Shown here: positions 12,605 to 23,101 of the stretch, in pieces
Position numbering within the stretch: the first letter of the stretch is position 1
Layout: every line of letters starts with the position of its first letter
Assembly: GCA_022376925.1 (NCBI GenBank)
Contig: JAIOJX010000025.1
Span: 188,170,801 to 188,234,800 of the forward strand
Origin: Tragulus kanchil
Taxonomy: Eukaryota; Chordata; Mammalia; Artiodactyla; Tragulidae
Length of the DNA stretch: 64,000 bases
Reading direction: 5' to 3'
Translations under genes and position numbers: made by a program
Notes under the pieces: model-generated
Seen by the model: only the letters and a program-made list of their open reading frames with translations
Databases searched by the model: none
What the model was told of the DNA's origin: nothing

Positions 12605-13600
12605 AGAAGAGAGTCTTGAGGGTTTTTGTTTTGCTTTCGAGTTCTGCTTCTTTGCTGTCAGTTCACTTTGTAATGCCGGGGGTCTCAGCCGTCTGTGAAG
12701 CTCACTCCTCAGAGATGCCTGTGGCGTTGTGCGGACAAGCCGCCTCCAGCGCAGGGCACCGGCCACCCGGGCTCTCGGCCGGCCTCCCAGAAGGCGCTGA
12801 CTGCACGGCGGCCGCGAGGCCTGCCGCCTGGCACCTGGCAGGCACGCACCGTGCGGCACATGGACCGTGAGCCTGCCCGTTGCCAGCTCCGCCTTCTCCA
12901 GTCGTGGGACAGGGCCTCTGTCCCCGTGGATGGAACCAGGTCGTGTGGTCTCCCAGCCGGGCTGGCTCCGAGGACGACAGGAGAGAGTGCGTGCCCTGAG
13001 CTTAACGGTGCTTCGAGCGGTGAGGCCCCTTGACGATGTCAGCAACCCCCACGGACTCCTTCACCAGTGGCCAGGGCAAGGATGACGGCACAGACCCCCA
13101 GGCGGCGGCCCCACCACGTGGGCACCAGGCTGTCCAGGAGGCTCACCCGCCACCTCTTTGGGTTTCTCCCCGACACCACTCCCTTTTCTACCTAGAAGAG
13201 CCCCAACCCCTCCCTGTCCTGCATTTGTCTGGTGTCGGGGCTCACAGCAGGGCCCCCGCTGGGCTGGCCAGCATGGAAGCCCTCTTCAGTCCCTCTCTGC
13301 CTCCCGCCAAGAGCCAGCACGCAGGCGGCCGGGACTCTTTCCACTGGACACTTGTCACCACCTGAGTGAAGCTCAGAGCGGGCACTCAGGCTGGCACAGT
13401 CCCTCAGGCCTCTCTTGGCCTAGTGACCCAGCTCATGGGGCAGGAGCCTATGTTCCCAGATTCGTCATATGTATATCTCCCCCATCCCACCCCTCCGGAC
13501 CGTCACACAGCACCCCTGCAGGATCCCCTTTTCTCACAGAGCAATGACCATAGCTATTTCATTCACGTATAGTACATGCTACAAAAGGAAGAATCCTGAG

Positions 13601-13727
13601 GGGGAGTTCCTTGGTGGTCCAGTAGCTAAGGCTCTGCAGTCCTAATGCAGGGGCCCGGTTCGATCCGTGCTCAGGGAACTAGAGCCCACATGCTGCAACT
13701 AAGACCCAGCACAGCCAAATAAAAAAA
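13601..13727 (+). mobile_element. Short tRNA-derived SINE (D4 copy)
   Basis: Second occurrence of the SINE at 12479-12604, carried in the second copy of D4 and not an independent insertion. Confidence 0.85.
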
Positions 13728-14572
13728 GAAGAGAGTCTTGAGGGTTTTTGTTTTGCTTTCGAGTTCTGCTTCTTTGCTGTCAGTTCACTTTGTAATGCCG
13801 GGGGTCTCAGCCGTCTGTGAAGCTCACTCCTCAGAGATGCCTGTGGCGTTGTGCGGACAAGCCGCCTCCAGCGCAGGGCACCGGCCACCCGGGCTCTCGG
13901 CCGGCCTCCCAGAAGGCGCTGACTGCACGGCGGCCGCGAGGCCTGCCGCCTGGCACCTGGCAGGCACGCACCGTGCGGCACATGGACCGCGAGCCTGCCC
14001 GTTGCCAGCTCCGCCTTCTCCAGTCGTGGGACAGGGCCTCTGTCCCCGTGGATGGAACCAGGTCGTGTGGTCTCCCAGCCGGGCTGGCTCCGAGGACGAC
14101 AGGAGAGAGTGCGTGCCCTGAGCTTAACGGTGCTTCGAGCGGTGAGGCCCCTTGATGATGTCAGCAACCCCCACGGACTCCTTCACCAGTGGCCAGGGCA
14201 AGGATGACGGCACAGACCCCCAGGCGGCGGCCCCACCACGTGGGCACCAGGCTGTCCAGGAGGCTCACCCGCCACCTCTTTGGGTTTCTCCCCGACACCA
14301 CTCCCTTTTCTACCTAGAAGAGCCCCAACCCCTCCCTGTCCTGCATTTGTCTGGTGTCGGGGCTCACAGCAGGGCCCCCGCTGGGCTGGCCAGCATGGAA
14401 GCCCTCTTCAGTCCCTCTCTGCCTCCCGCCAAGAGCCAGCACGCAGGCGGCCGGGGACTCTTTCCACTGGACACTTGTCACCACCTGAGTGAAGCTCAGA
14501 GCGGGGCACTCAGGCTGGCACAGTCCCTCAGGCCTCTCTTGGCCTAGTGACCCAGCTCATGGGGCAGGAGCC

Positions 14573-15189
14573 TTCTCCCACCTGCACTTTTTTTTAATGA
14601 GCCACCTATTAGAAATAAACCCATGCAGACGTGTAGACGGTGAAGACTTCGGGGTTCAGAGTTGCCCCTGAGCTAGGGTGCCAAGGCCACGTTGGCTGCT
14701 GGGTCCAGTGGGCCTGTGGGCCTGAGTCAGGACCCAGGCCGACCCCCAGGACAGAAGGCTGGAAGTGGAGGCAGGGCTCCTTCTAAGGGCTGGCTGCCAG
14801 CCTCATCTCCTGGAGACCCCTCAGGGTCGGACCGCAGCTGCCACTGGGTTCAGATGGACGAGGGCCCGCCCTTCTCTGCGGCCAGGAGCCTTAGACCGTC
14901 GCCTCTCGGGCCTCCGCCGCCCTGCCTGTCGCACGGGGCCGAGCCGCGGAGAGGCCCGAGAGGGCAAGACGCTTGCCCGAGGCCGCACAGCGAGCCACAG
15001 GCCCGGGAGCGTGGGCGGCGACGGTGGGCAGGGCCAGAAGGTGCCAGGAGTGGGGGCCCGGGCCGAGCCCTTCGCTCCGGGCAGATCACCCGCCCGGAGC
15101 CACGCGTGCCCCTCGCCGCCGCAGGTCGCCGCCACTGGCTGCCTTCGAGGTCCAGAAGGACAGTCTAGACCCAGTGCTCAAAGGCGCCT
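14573..15189. other. Intergenic, shore of the CpG island
   Basis: GC content and CpG density rise toward the island that follows. No exon, repeat or recognisable protein was found; the long open frames are compositional. Confidence 0.5.
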
Positions 15190-16030
15190 AAGCCCCGGGG
15201 GCTCAGACCCTGGAGGCGGGGCCGGGGCTGCCTGGCCCCGCCCGTCGGCTCAAGCCCCACCCACCAGACACGCCCCTCGCCCGCAGACCCCGCCCACCCG
15301 CCGACAGCGGTCCCGCCCCCAGGACGCAGGCCCCGCCTCTCAGGTGCTTGGAGCCGCGCGGCCGGCTGAGGGTCCAGATGGCTCTGGGGCGCGACCGCCT
15401 TTGAGAGAGGAGCGCGGCCGGAGGGCCGGCGCCGCCCTCTCTTCTCCCCGCCGCAGCGCTCCGGCGCCGGGCCCGGCGAGGCCCGGGAGCGCGGGTCCGG
15501 GCGTGCGCGCGCCCCGGCCCGACGCTTTTCCGCCAGGGTCGGTGCTGAGCGTTTCTGCAGCTGCACCCGGAGAGCGCGGCGGGCGGGTCCCTGGGGGCGC
15601 GGGGATCCGGGGGCTCGGAACTCGGGGTTGGGACTCCCGCTGCGTGCACCGCCCCCGAATCAGCCCGAGCCCCGGGATCCCCAAGCCCCAGGCCCCATGC
15701 GCCCCAAGACCTCGCTGGCCCTGGGGCCCCCTGCGCATCCACGAGCCCCGGGTCTCGGGACCCCTGCGCCTGGAGAGCTCTGCGCGCTCCGGCAAGTCCA
15801 CGCGCTCCGGGAGTCCCTTGGCTTAAGGCCTCTGCGCCCCGGAAACCCTGCTACCCCAGAGTCCGGCGCCCCGAGAACCTCCGCACTCCGGGGCCCCGGG
15901 GGGCAGTCCAGACGCCCTTCGGCTGTAAAGGGCCCGCGACCTCGAGACGCGCAACCCGAGCGGCTCCCGGGCTCCCGCGCCTGTCCTCTCGCGATGGGGT
16001 TAGACGCGAGAAACTGCGCGTTATGAGAGC
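15190..16030 (+). promoter_or_regulatory. FAM53A: CpG island, likely FAM53A promoter and first exon
   Basis: Very dense CpG with a cluster of GC-box/CACCC motifs (CCCCGCCC, CCCCGCC, CACGCCCC and similar) at 15230-15350. CpG-rich DNA follows to about 16030, where composition falls. There is no TATA box. The position, between the SLBP polyadenylation signal and the FAM53A coding exons on the same strand, fits a FAM53A start site at about 15350-15600. Exon 1 borders cannot be set from the sequence. Confidence 0.65.
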
Positions 16031-16333
16031 CCGAAGGCGGACCTGCACGCCTGGGGAGGTCAGACCCTCTCCGGCGGCCTGTGGGAGGTGACTGGAAGTG
16101 GACCTCAAGCCGAGTTCTCGGAAAAGAACGCGGGTTCTAAGTCTCTCCTTGATGACCTTGCCCGTGGGTGCAGATGCGTGTTAGGCGGACAGTGTCTTTC
16201 TTCATTTCTACATCATGTCCCCTGACTCTCAGGCTGGCAGGTCTGAAGTGGACACGTCTGCTCGGGCGGCCAGTTGTTTGCCTTTGATCGTGGGCTGCCC
16301 CTCTCTGGCTCTGAGCGTCCCCAGCTTTAGGGT

Positions 16334-16668
16334 ACTTTTTTTTTTTAAAGATTTATTTATTTATCTATTTTTGGGCAGGGGTCGGATTGGGGAGGGAGGG
16401 GAGCAGGCGGGCCACTTCTATTCTTCTTTCGTTTCTCTCTGTTCATCCGTCTTTGTTCTTTGGCTCCTGTGGGCCTCCCATCGCGGTGGCGTCTGTCGTT
16501 GCAGAGCACCGGCTCTGGGCGCATGCGCGCCAGAGCTCCGGCTCGGTAGTTGGACACATCGGTCCAGCCGCTCCGCGGCACGTGGGATCTTCCCAGGCCA
16601 GGGATGGAACCGGTGCCCCTTGCACTGCAAGGCGGTGTCCTTACCCACTGGACCACCAGGGGAGCCCT
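16334..16668 (-). mobile_element. tRNA-derived SINE, long-tail family, full length
   Basis: Ends on the plus strand in CACTGGACCACCAGGGGAGC (the reversed head) and starts with the reversed A-rich end TTTTTTTAAAGATTTATTTA. Between lies the reversed tail CATCCGTCTTTGTTCTTTGG. Confidence 0.9.
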
Positions 16669-17335
16669 TAAGGTACTTTTCAATCCAATCCTAGCGCGCA
16701 GTGGAGTTATGTAACCTCTCAGTATTGAGAGCTTTTCGAGATAGGTCAGTTGGACTTCAGGAGTGAAGGCTTCAGCTCCACAGTGCTTAAGACACTCCGG
16801 AGCTTTCCGAGTCTGCCTCTCCATCTCACTGTTTCCAGCGTGTTCTCACGGGAGCGGACCTGGACAGAGAAGTGCAGGCTCGTGCGCTGGTAGCAGGAGG
16901 CAGGGAGACAGTCTGATTCTGAGGTACAAGCACATTACCCCTCAGCTGAAGTCATGAACAGTGGCTTTTCTCCAACCTGGTCTCCTCCCACGGTTCGCAG
17001 CTGTGGCTCCCGCTGCGATTGGAGGTGCCCCTCTCGGGATCTCGGGGGCAGGGCGGGGGCCGCACATGGTGTGACGGCTTGCCCTTTGGGGGATCCCTGC
17101 GTCGACGTGCTTTGGATCTGGGGCTCGTGGAGAGGAGGCTGTTCTGGGGGCCCCGGGAAAGCGTGGCCGGCAGGCAGCCGTTCTTTTTTCTTTCTCAAGT
17201 GGGGGCGGCAGGACCTCTCCTGGTCACAGGGACAGCTGCTCCTGCACACTGTGTGCTCGTACGGAGGCCTGTTTATTTGCTGGTAGGTGACAGAGCCAGG
17301 GCAACAGTCCGCTTTTCTTTTTTTCAGTAAAAAGC

Positions 17336-17423
17336 GGGCTTCCCTGGTGAATCAATGGAGAAGAGTTCGCCTGCCAATGCAGGAGACACGGGTTCAATCC
17401 CTGAGCCGGGAAGATCCCACATG
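17336..17423 (+). mobile_element. tRNA-derived SINE head, cut at the D5 junction
   Basis: GGGCTTCCCTGGTGAATCAA through CCGGGAAGATCCCACATGC, then stops abruptly at the end of the first D5 copy. The intact element is at 18508-18822. Confidence 0.85.
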
Positions 17424-17499
17424 CTCAATGGGCAGAGCCAGTCTCTGTTTGCCTTTGATCGTGGGCTGCCCCTCTCTGGCCCTGAGCGTCCCCAGCTTT

Positions 17500-17840
17500 A
17501 GGGTACTTTTTTTTTTTTACGTTTTTATTTATTTATCTATTTTTGGGCAGGGGTCGGATTGGGGAGGGAGGGGAGCAGGCGGGCCACTTCTATTCTTCTT
17601 TCGTTTCTCTCTGTTCATCCGTCTTTGTTCTTTGGCTCCTGTGGGCCTCCCATCGCGGTGGCGTCTGTCGTTGCAGAGCACCGGCTCTGGGCGCATGCGC
17701 GCCAGAGCTCCGGCTCGGTAGTTGGACACATCGGTCCAGCCGCTCCGCGGCACGTGGGATCTTCCCAGGCCAGGGATGGAACCGGTGCCCCTTGCACTGC
17801 AAGGCGGTGTCCTTACCCACTGGACCACCAGGGGAGCCCT
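17500..17840 (-). mobile_element. tRNA-derived SINE, long-tail family (D5 copy)
   Basis: Near-identical to 16334-16668 at the D5 offset, so a duplicate by assembly and not a separate insertion. Confidence 0.88.
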
Positions 17841-18507
17841 TAAGGTACTTTTCAATCCAATCCTAGCGCGCAGTGGAGTTATGTAACCTCTCAGTATTGA
17901 GAGCTTTTCGAGATAGGTCAGTTGGACTTCAGGAGTGAAGGCTTCAGCTCCACAGTGCTTAAGACACTCCGGAGCTTTCCGAGTCTGCCTCTCCATCTCA
18001 CTGTTTCCAGCGTGTTCTCACGGGAGCGGACCTGGACAGAGAAGTGCAGGCTCGTGCGCTGGTAGCAGGAGGCAGGGAGACAGTCTGATTCTGAGGTACA
18101 AGCACATTACCCCTCAGCTGAAGTCATGAACAGTGGCTTTTCTCCAACCTGGTCTCCTCCCACGGTTCGCAGCTGTGGCTCCCGCTGCGATTGGAGGTGC
18201 CCCTCTCGGGATCTCGGGGGCAGGGCGGGGGCCGCACATGGTGTGACGGCTTGCCCTTTGGGGGATCCCTGCGTCGACGTGCTTTGGATCTGGGGCTCGT
18301 GGAGAGGAGGCTGTTCTGGGGGCCCCGGGAAAGCGTGGCCGGCAGGCAGCCGTTCTTTTTTCTTTCTCAAGTGGGGGCGGCAGGACCTCTCCTGGTCACA
18401 GGGACAGCTGCTCCTGCACACTGTGTGCTCGTACGGAGGCCTGTTTATTTGCTGGTAGGTGACAGAGCCAGGGCAACAGTCCGCTTTTCTTTTTTTCAGT
18501 AAAAAGC

Positions 18508-18822
18508 GGGCTTCCCTGGTGAATCAATGGAGAAGAGTTCGCCTGCCAATGCAGGAGACACGGGTTCAATCCCTGAGCCGGGAAGATCCCACATGCCGCA
18601 GAGCAACCAAGCCCGTGAGCCGCAACTGGGGCCTGTGCTCTAGAGCCTCAGAGCCGCCACTGCTGAAGCCAGTGAGCCCTAGAGCCCGAGTGTCACAGCA
18701 AGAGAAGTCACCACCACGAGAAGCCTGCTCGCCTCCACTGGAGAGGAGCCCCCGCTCCCTGCAACTGGAGAAGAGCCTGTGGCAGCAGTGAAAACCCAGA
18801 ACAGCCAAAAATAAATAAAAAG
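18508..18822 (+). mobile_element. tRNA-derived SINE, multi-module, full length
   Basis: Same head as 17336, followed by the complete body (GAGCCGCAACTGG, GAGCCCTAGAGCCC, GAGAAGTCACCACC modules) and an AAAAATAAATAAAAAG end. Confidence 0.88.
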
Positions 18823-20077
18823 CAAATTAACATTTTTATATAAACTCTTGGCTTCCTCTGCTGTCATATTTTTCAAAGGAAAGCTGACTTGCACCGTCTT
18901 TTGAGCATCTATTCTAAGTGAGCATAACACCTGTGCTCGGACCCAGCCTCTCCCTGCATGTTCCTTAACGGGGCTGCTGGCAGCCTTGTGACGCGGCTGG
19001 CTCTCCCCCGGAGTGGTGCGGTTGCGGGGCCAGGAGCGCCCAGCAGTCAGTGGGCCTGTGGAGTCTGACCCTGGCTCTTTTGTCCAGCCGAGCAGAGCTC
19101 ATCTTGCTGTATCCTTTCTCAGAGCGGACTGCCTGGGGGTGGTCCTTCTTCAGTGCGCGCTCTGCACGCGTTAGCCACGACCGCAGTCTGCTTTTTAAGA
19201 AGCGAGTTTCTTCTCGTTGGCTGACTAAGGTCACAGTTCAAACATGGTTTCCAGGCAGCTCTAGACTAAAATGCCTGCCTTCTAAACCCTCCAGCTGTGG
19301 GCTAGAATAGTAGCAAGATGTTGCTTAGTTAGGACAGCTGATTTTTTCTTTTTTTGTCATTTTGTTTCAAAGTCTTCTCCAAAAGACTTTGGTGACCTGG
19401 TACACAGTTTATCGGTGGCACCCATACCCCCACAGGGCTTGCCCAGGGGTCATGAGTGTGGCCCCGAACGTGCCCTGTTAAGGCACCGAACCCCCGACGT
19501 GGAGTCCCACCCCGACCCCACTGACCGAGCACTGCCGGGTGAGTCTGGCGGCTGCAGCGGCTTCTCCCGTGTGGCTTGTGCGGAGCATGGGGACACTCCC
19601 CTTTCCTTCCCAGCCCTGTGTGGCACAGGGGCGGGATGGACCGGATCCAGCCGTGTGAGGGGGGCTTGGCTCCGTACGCGTTGCCCGGTGTCCCTGCTCT
19701 GGTTCCTATGGCCGCACGGCAAACCCACTCCAAAACGGGTGACTTCAAACCGCAAGACGCGCTTATCACTGTTGAGGGTTTCAGGGCCCAGAATTCGGAG
19801 CGGCTCGCTGGCATCGCTGTGCAGCCTGGCCACCTGGGGGCTGGGCTGAACGTCCCCTCAGAGAGCTCCTGGCTCCTGGGCTGGGGAGACGCGGGCAGAG
19901 CGGTTGCCAGCCTCTCCAGCGCTGTGGTCACCCCTCGCAGGACACCTCCGGGACCGGCCCTCTGGGCCCCCTGGGAGTTGCCTCACCTCCGTCTGGTCCA
20001 GGGCAGCTCCAGCTCCGTCTTTTCTGGGAGGGTCAGGAGCCCAGCGCCTGAACTGCACTAGTTCACGGCTCACCCGG
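18823..20077. other. FAM53A intron, mostly unique sequence
   Basis: Mixed composition. The stretch 19690-19850 (CCTATGGCCGCACGGCAAAC and GGGTGACTTCAAACC) resembles an old, diverged mammalian interspersed repeat, family not assigned. No exon with a recognisable product is seen. Confidence 0.4.
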
Positions 20078-20286
20078 GGTGCCTCCCTGGTGATCCAGCG
20101 GTTAAGGCTGCCTTCCGAAGCAAGGGGCGCGGGTTTGATCCTGGGTCAGGGGACTGGGATCCCGCATGCAGAGGGGCCGCTGAGCCCACACGCCACAAGC
20201 GTGTGCCTGGAGCCCGTGCTTGGCAGCGAGAGAAGCCCACGCACTGCAGCGAAGACCCAGTACGGCCGGCACGTGGTAAATAAACG
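20078..20286 (+). mobile_element. tRNA-derived SINE
   Basis: GTGCCTCCCTGGTGATCCAG head, GGGTTTGATCCTGGGTCAGG B-box region, GCCACAAGCGTGTGCCTGGA body, and an AT-rich end. Confidence 0.85.
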
Positions 20287-21447
20287 GATGAAACCTTCAG
20301 GGCCAACACGGGGCTCACGCCTCGCCCGGCTCCGCGTTTCTCTGGAGGCCTCTCGGAGAGAAAACGAGGCAGGCGCTCTGCGGCGCCGGAGGCGGCGCTG
20401 GGAGCGGCCGCGAGCTGGTGGCTCTGCGATGGGCGGGAGGTGGGGTGTGCTGCTGGGTCTGACTCCTCCGTGGAAACCCCAGGATTTTTTGGAGAGTTTT
20501 CTCCCCGTATCGGGCTTTAGGAGCCAGCAGGGAAGCTAGAGCGGCCCCTTGGGCCCAGGCCTGGGCCCAGGGTCCTGTTGCCGCCAGGCCGGGTCTGGCT
20601 CAGGGCTGGAGGGGCCGCGTGCTCAGGGGCCCGTCCGCTTTGCCCTCTGCCTGCAGCCTGCCGTCCGCGTGGCTGTACTTGCTCTGCATGTCCTTGTGGA
20701 CCTCTCAGAGCGGCGGGCGGCGCAGGCAACTCCCAGTGTGAGCGGGAGCGAGGCGACCCGTCCAGGGGACGCCTCGGGCCACAGCTGAACCGAGGGGGCC
20801 GCGGGAGCCGAGACAGGACAGAAGGCCGGAGGAGAACCATCCGAGGGCAGCCCTGTGCTGGGTCGGAGCCGGAGACGCCTGCAGGTGGAGGCTCGCCGGT
20901 GCTCAGAGGCGTGGCGGGGCCCTTGGTGGTTCGATGGGGCAGGAATAAATGTGTCACGGGAAAGCGTGGAAGATGAGGTCACCAGCCAATCACGGAATCA
21001 GATCAACAGCAGCAAAAGGGAAGGCGGAGACGATGGTCGGGGTGGCGGGGAGGCCAGCCCGGGAGCCCAGCCCAGATCATTGGCCATTCCAGAAACAGGG
21101 CGGGGGGTGGGAAGGGCTCAGCAGTGACCCCTCCCCCTGCCGCCCCCGCCGGCAGACCTCTGAGACCCTGATGGCACAGGTTCCCAGCTGAGAAGACCCT
21201 ACCGAAGGCCCGTGCATGTTCCTGACCCCGGGAGACATGGAACGCTGGCGAGCATCCAGGGAGGAGAGAAGGGGCACAGGTGTCACCCGGCACCGGGCGC
21301 CTGCTCAGGAAGTGCCAAGGCACAGAGGGGCCGGGGGCCCCGCTGGCCAGCCCTGCTCAGACCAGAGCCGAGGCTGCGGGTCTAGGAGCACGAGGCCTAA
21401 CGGCCGTCTCGATGTCTTTGACCGAATGATGCTTGCTTTTTCTCTTT

Positions 21448-21568
21448 TTAATTCTAACTTTTTCACTGTGCCCCATGCCGTCTGGTGTCTCAGCGCCTGA
21501 CTAGCGGTCGAGCCTGCGTCCCTTGTGTGGGAAGCAGAGGGTCTACCCCTGGGCCACCGGGGAAGTCC
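21448..21568 (-). mobile_element. Short tRNA-derived SINE (CHR-1 type)
   Basis: The plus strand reads CTGACTAGCGGTCGAGCCTG (reversed B-box side) to GGGCCACCGGGGAAGTCC (reversed head). It is diverged. Copied by D6 at about 22590-22710. Confidence 0.7.
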
Positions 21569-21639
21569 AGAGCTTGCTTGGTGAGTTTATAACTCCTCCG
21601 GGGAGTTGGGGGAAGAGATTGCCTTGTGTGGAGGCCTCC

Positions 21640-21930
21640 TGACCTCTCCGGTCCTGACCCCCAGCACCTGCGAACACACTTCATTTGGAAACAGGGTCCT
21701 TGCAGGTCTAACTGAGATTTAAACTAAGATGCGGTTATGCCGCGTCAGGGAGGACCCCCGCCCTGTACAGGGCACAGCGGAGGCCGCGGGAGGAGGGGGC
21801 GGAGGGGGCAGGATGTGGACCCCACCAGAGGCCGGGAGGGAGGCGGGGAGCAGAGTCCTCCGCCCTAACAGGAAGAACCGATCCTGCCAGCAGCTGGGCC
21901 TCTGACGTGGGGCCTCAGAACTGGGAGGAA
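21640..21930 (+). repeat. Possible ancient interspersed repeat
   Basis: CATTTGGAAACAGGGTCCTT followed by CAGGTCTAACTGAGATT resembles a common old mammalian repeat (CTTATTTGGAAATAGGGTCT type). The family is not assigned. Copied by D6 at about 22782-23072. Confidence 0.4.
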
Positions 21931-22589
21931 GCAGATTTCTGGGGTCCTAACCCCCACCGGGGGTGGATGGGGGGTAATCATGGGGTGGCGCAGCCCTGTG
22001 CTGGGTCGGAGCCGGAGACGCCTGCAGGTGGAGGCTCGCCGGTGCTCAGAGGCGTGGCGGGCCCCTGGTGGTTCGATGGGGCAGGAATAAATGTGTCACG
22101 GGAAAGCGTGGAAGATGAGGTCACCAGCCAATCACGGAATCAGATCAACAGCAGCAAAAGGGAAGGCGGAGACGATGGTCGGGGTGGCGGGGAGGCCAGC
22201 CCGGGAGCCCAGCCCAGATCATTGGCCATTCCAGAAACAGGGCGGGGGGTGGGAAGGGCTCAGCAGTGACCCCTCCCCCTGCCGCCCCCGCCGGCAGACC
22301 TCTGAGACCCTGATGGCACAGGTTCCCAGCTGAGAAGACCCTACCGAAGGCCCGTGCATGTTCCTGACCCCGGGAGACATGGAACGCTGGCGAGCATCCA
22401 GGGAGGAGAGAAGGGGCACAGGTGTCACCCGGCACCGGGCGCCTGCTCAGGAAGTGCCAAGGCACAGAGGGGCCGGGGGCCCCGCTGGCCAGCCCTGCTC
22501 AGACCAGAGCCGAGGCTGCGGGTCTAGGAGCACGAGGCCTAACGGCCGTCTCGATGTCTTTGACCGAATGATGCTTGCTTTTTCTCTTT

Positions 22590-22710
22590 TTAATTCTAAC
22601 TTTTTCACTGTGCCCCATGCCGTCTGGTGTCTCAGCGCCTGACTAGCGGTCGAGCCTGCGTCCCTTGTGTGGGAAGCAGAGGGTCTACCCCTGGGCCACC
22701 GGGGAAGTCC
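22590..22710 (-). mobile_element. Short tRNA-derived SINE (D6 copy)
   Basis: Second occurrence of the element at 21448-21568 at the D6 offset. Confidence 0.7.
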
Positions 22711-23101
22711 AGAGCTTGCTTGGTGAGTTTATAACTCCTCCGGGGAGTTGGGGGAAGAGATTGCCTTGTGTGGAGGCCTCCTGACCTCTCCGGTCCTGAC
22801 CCCCAGCACCTGCGAACACACTTCATTTGGAAACAGGGTCCTTGCAGGTCTAACTGAGATTTAAACTAAGATGCGGTTATGCCGCGTCAGGGAGGACCCC
22901 CGCCCTGTACAGGGCACAGCGGAGGCCGCGGGAGGAGGGGGCGGAGGGGGCAGGATGTGGACCCCACCAGAGGCCGGGAGGGAGGCGGGGAGCAGAGTCC
23001 TCCGCCCTAACAGGAAGAACCGATCCTGCCAGCAGCTGGGCCTCTGACGTGGGGCCTCAGAACTGGGAGGAAGCAGATTTCTGGGGTCCTAACCCCCACC
23101 G

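Larger units (their letters stand above)
12319..14572 (+). repeat. Tandem duplication D4 (12319-13448 and 13449-14572)
   Basis: Two abutting direct copies, offset about 1130; both begin TATGTTCCCAGATTCGTC and both end CAGCTCATGGGGCAGGAGCC. The second copy lacks eight bases near 13577 (left end). The first copy lacks single Gs near 13331 and 13380 (right end). Confidence 0.96.
16275..18595 (+). repeat. Tandem duplication D5 (16275-17423 and 17446-18595)
   Basis: Two direct copies, offset about 1171, separated by 22 unmatched bases (17424-17445). Both begin TGTTTGCCTTTGATCGTGGG and both end AAGATCCCACATGC. Each copy includes one minus-strand long-tail SINE and the head of a plus-strand SINE. 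That second SINE is cut at the end of the first copy and continues only after the second. Confidence 0.96.
20847..23101 (+). repeat. Tandem duplication D6 (20847-21959 and 21990-23101)
   Basis: Two direct copies, offset about 1143. The 30 bases between them (21960-21989) are a corrupted form of what follows the second copy at 23102: both contain TCATGGGG(G)TGGC after a GT-rich run. This is a frayed contig end, not a biological junction. Confidence 0.95.

Noticed and set aside
14765..15826. 353-codon frame over the CpG island
   Set aside because: Spans promoter-type CpG-rich DNA, where stop codons are rare; no recognisable protein.
16334..16668. Frames of up to 155 codons inside SINEs (also at 17500, 27882 and 63772)
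   Set aside because: They recur in every copy of the SINE family and reflect its consensus, not genes.
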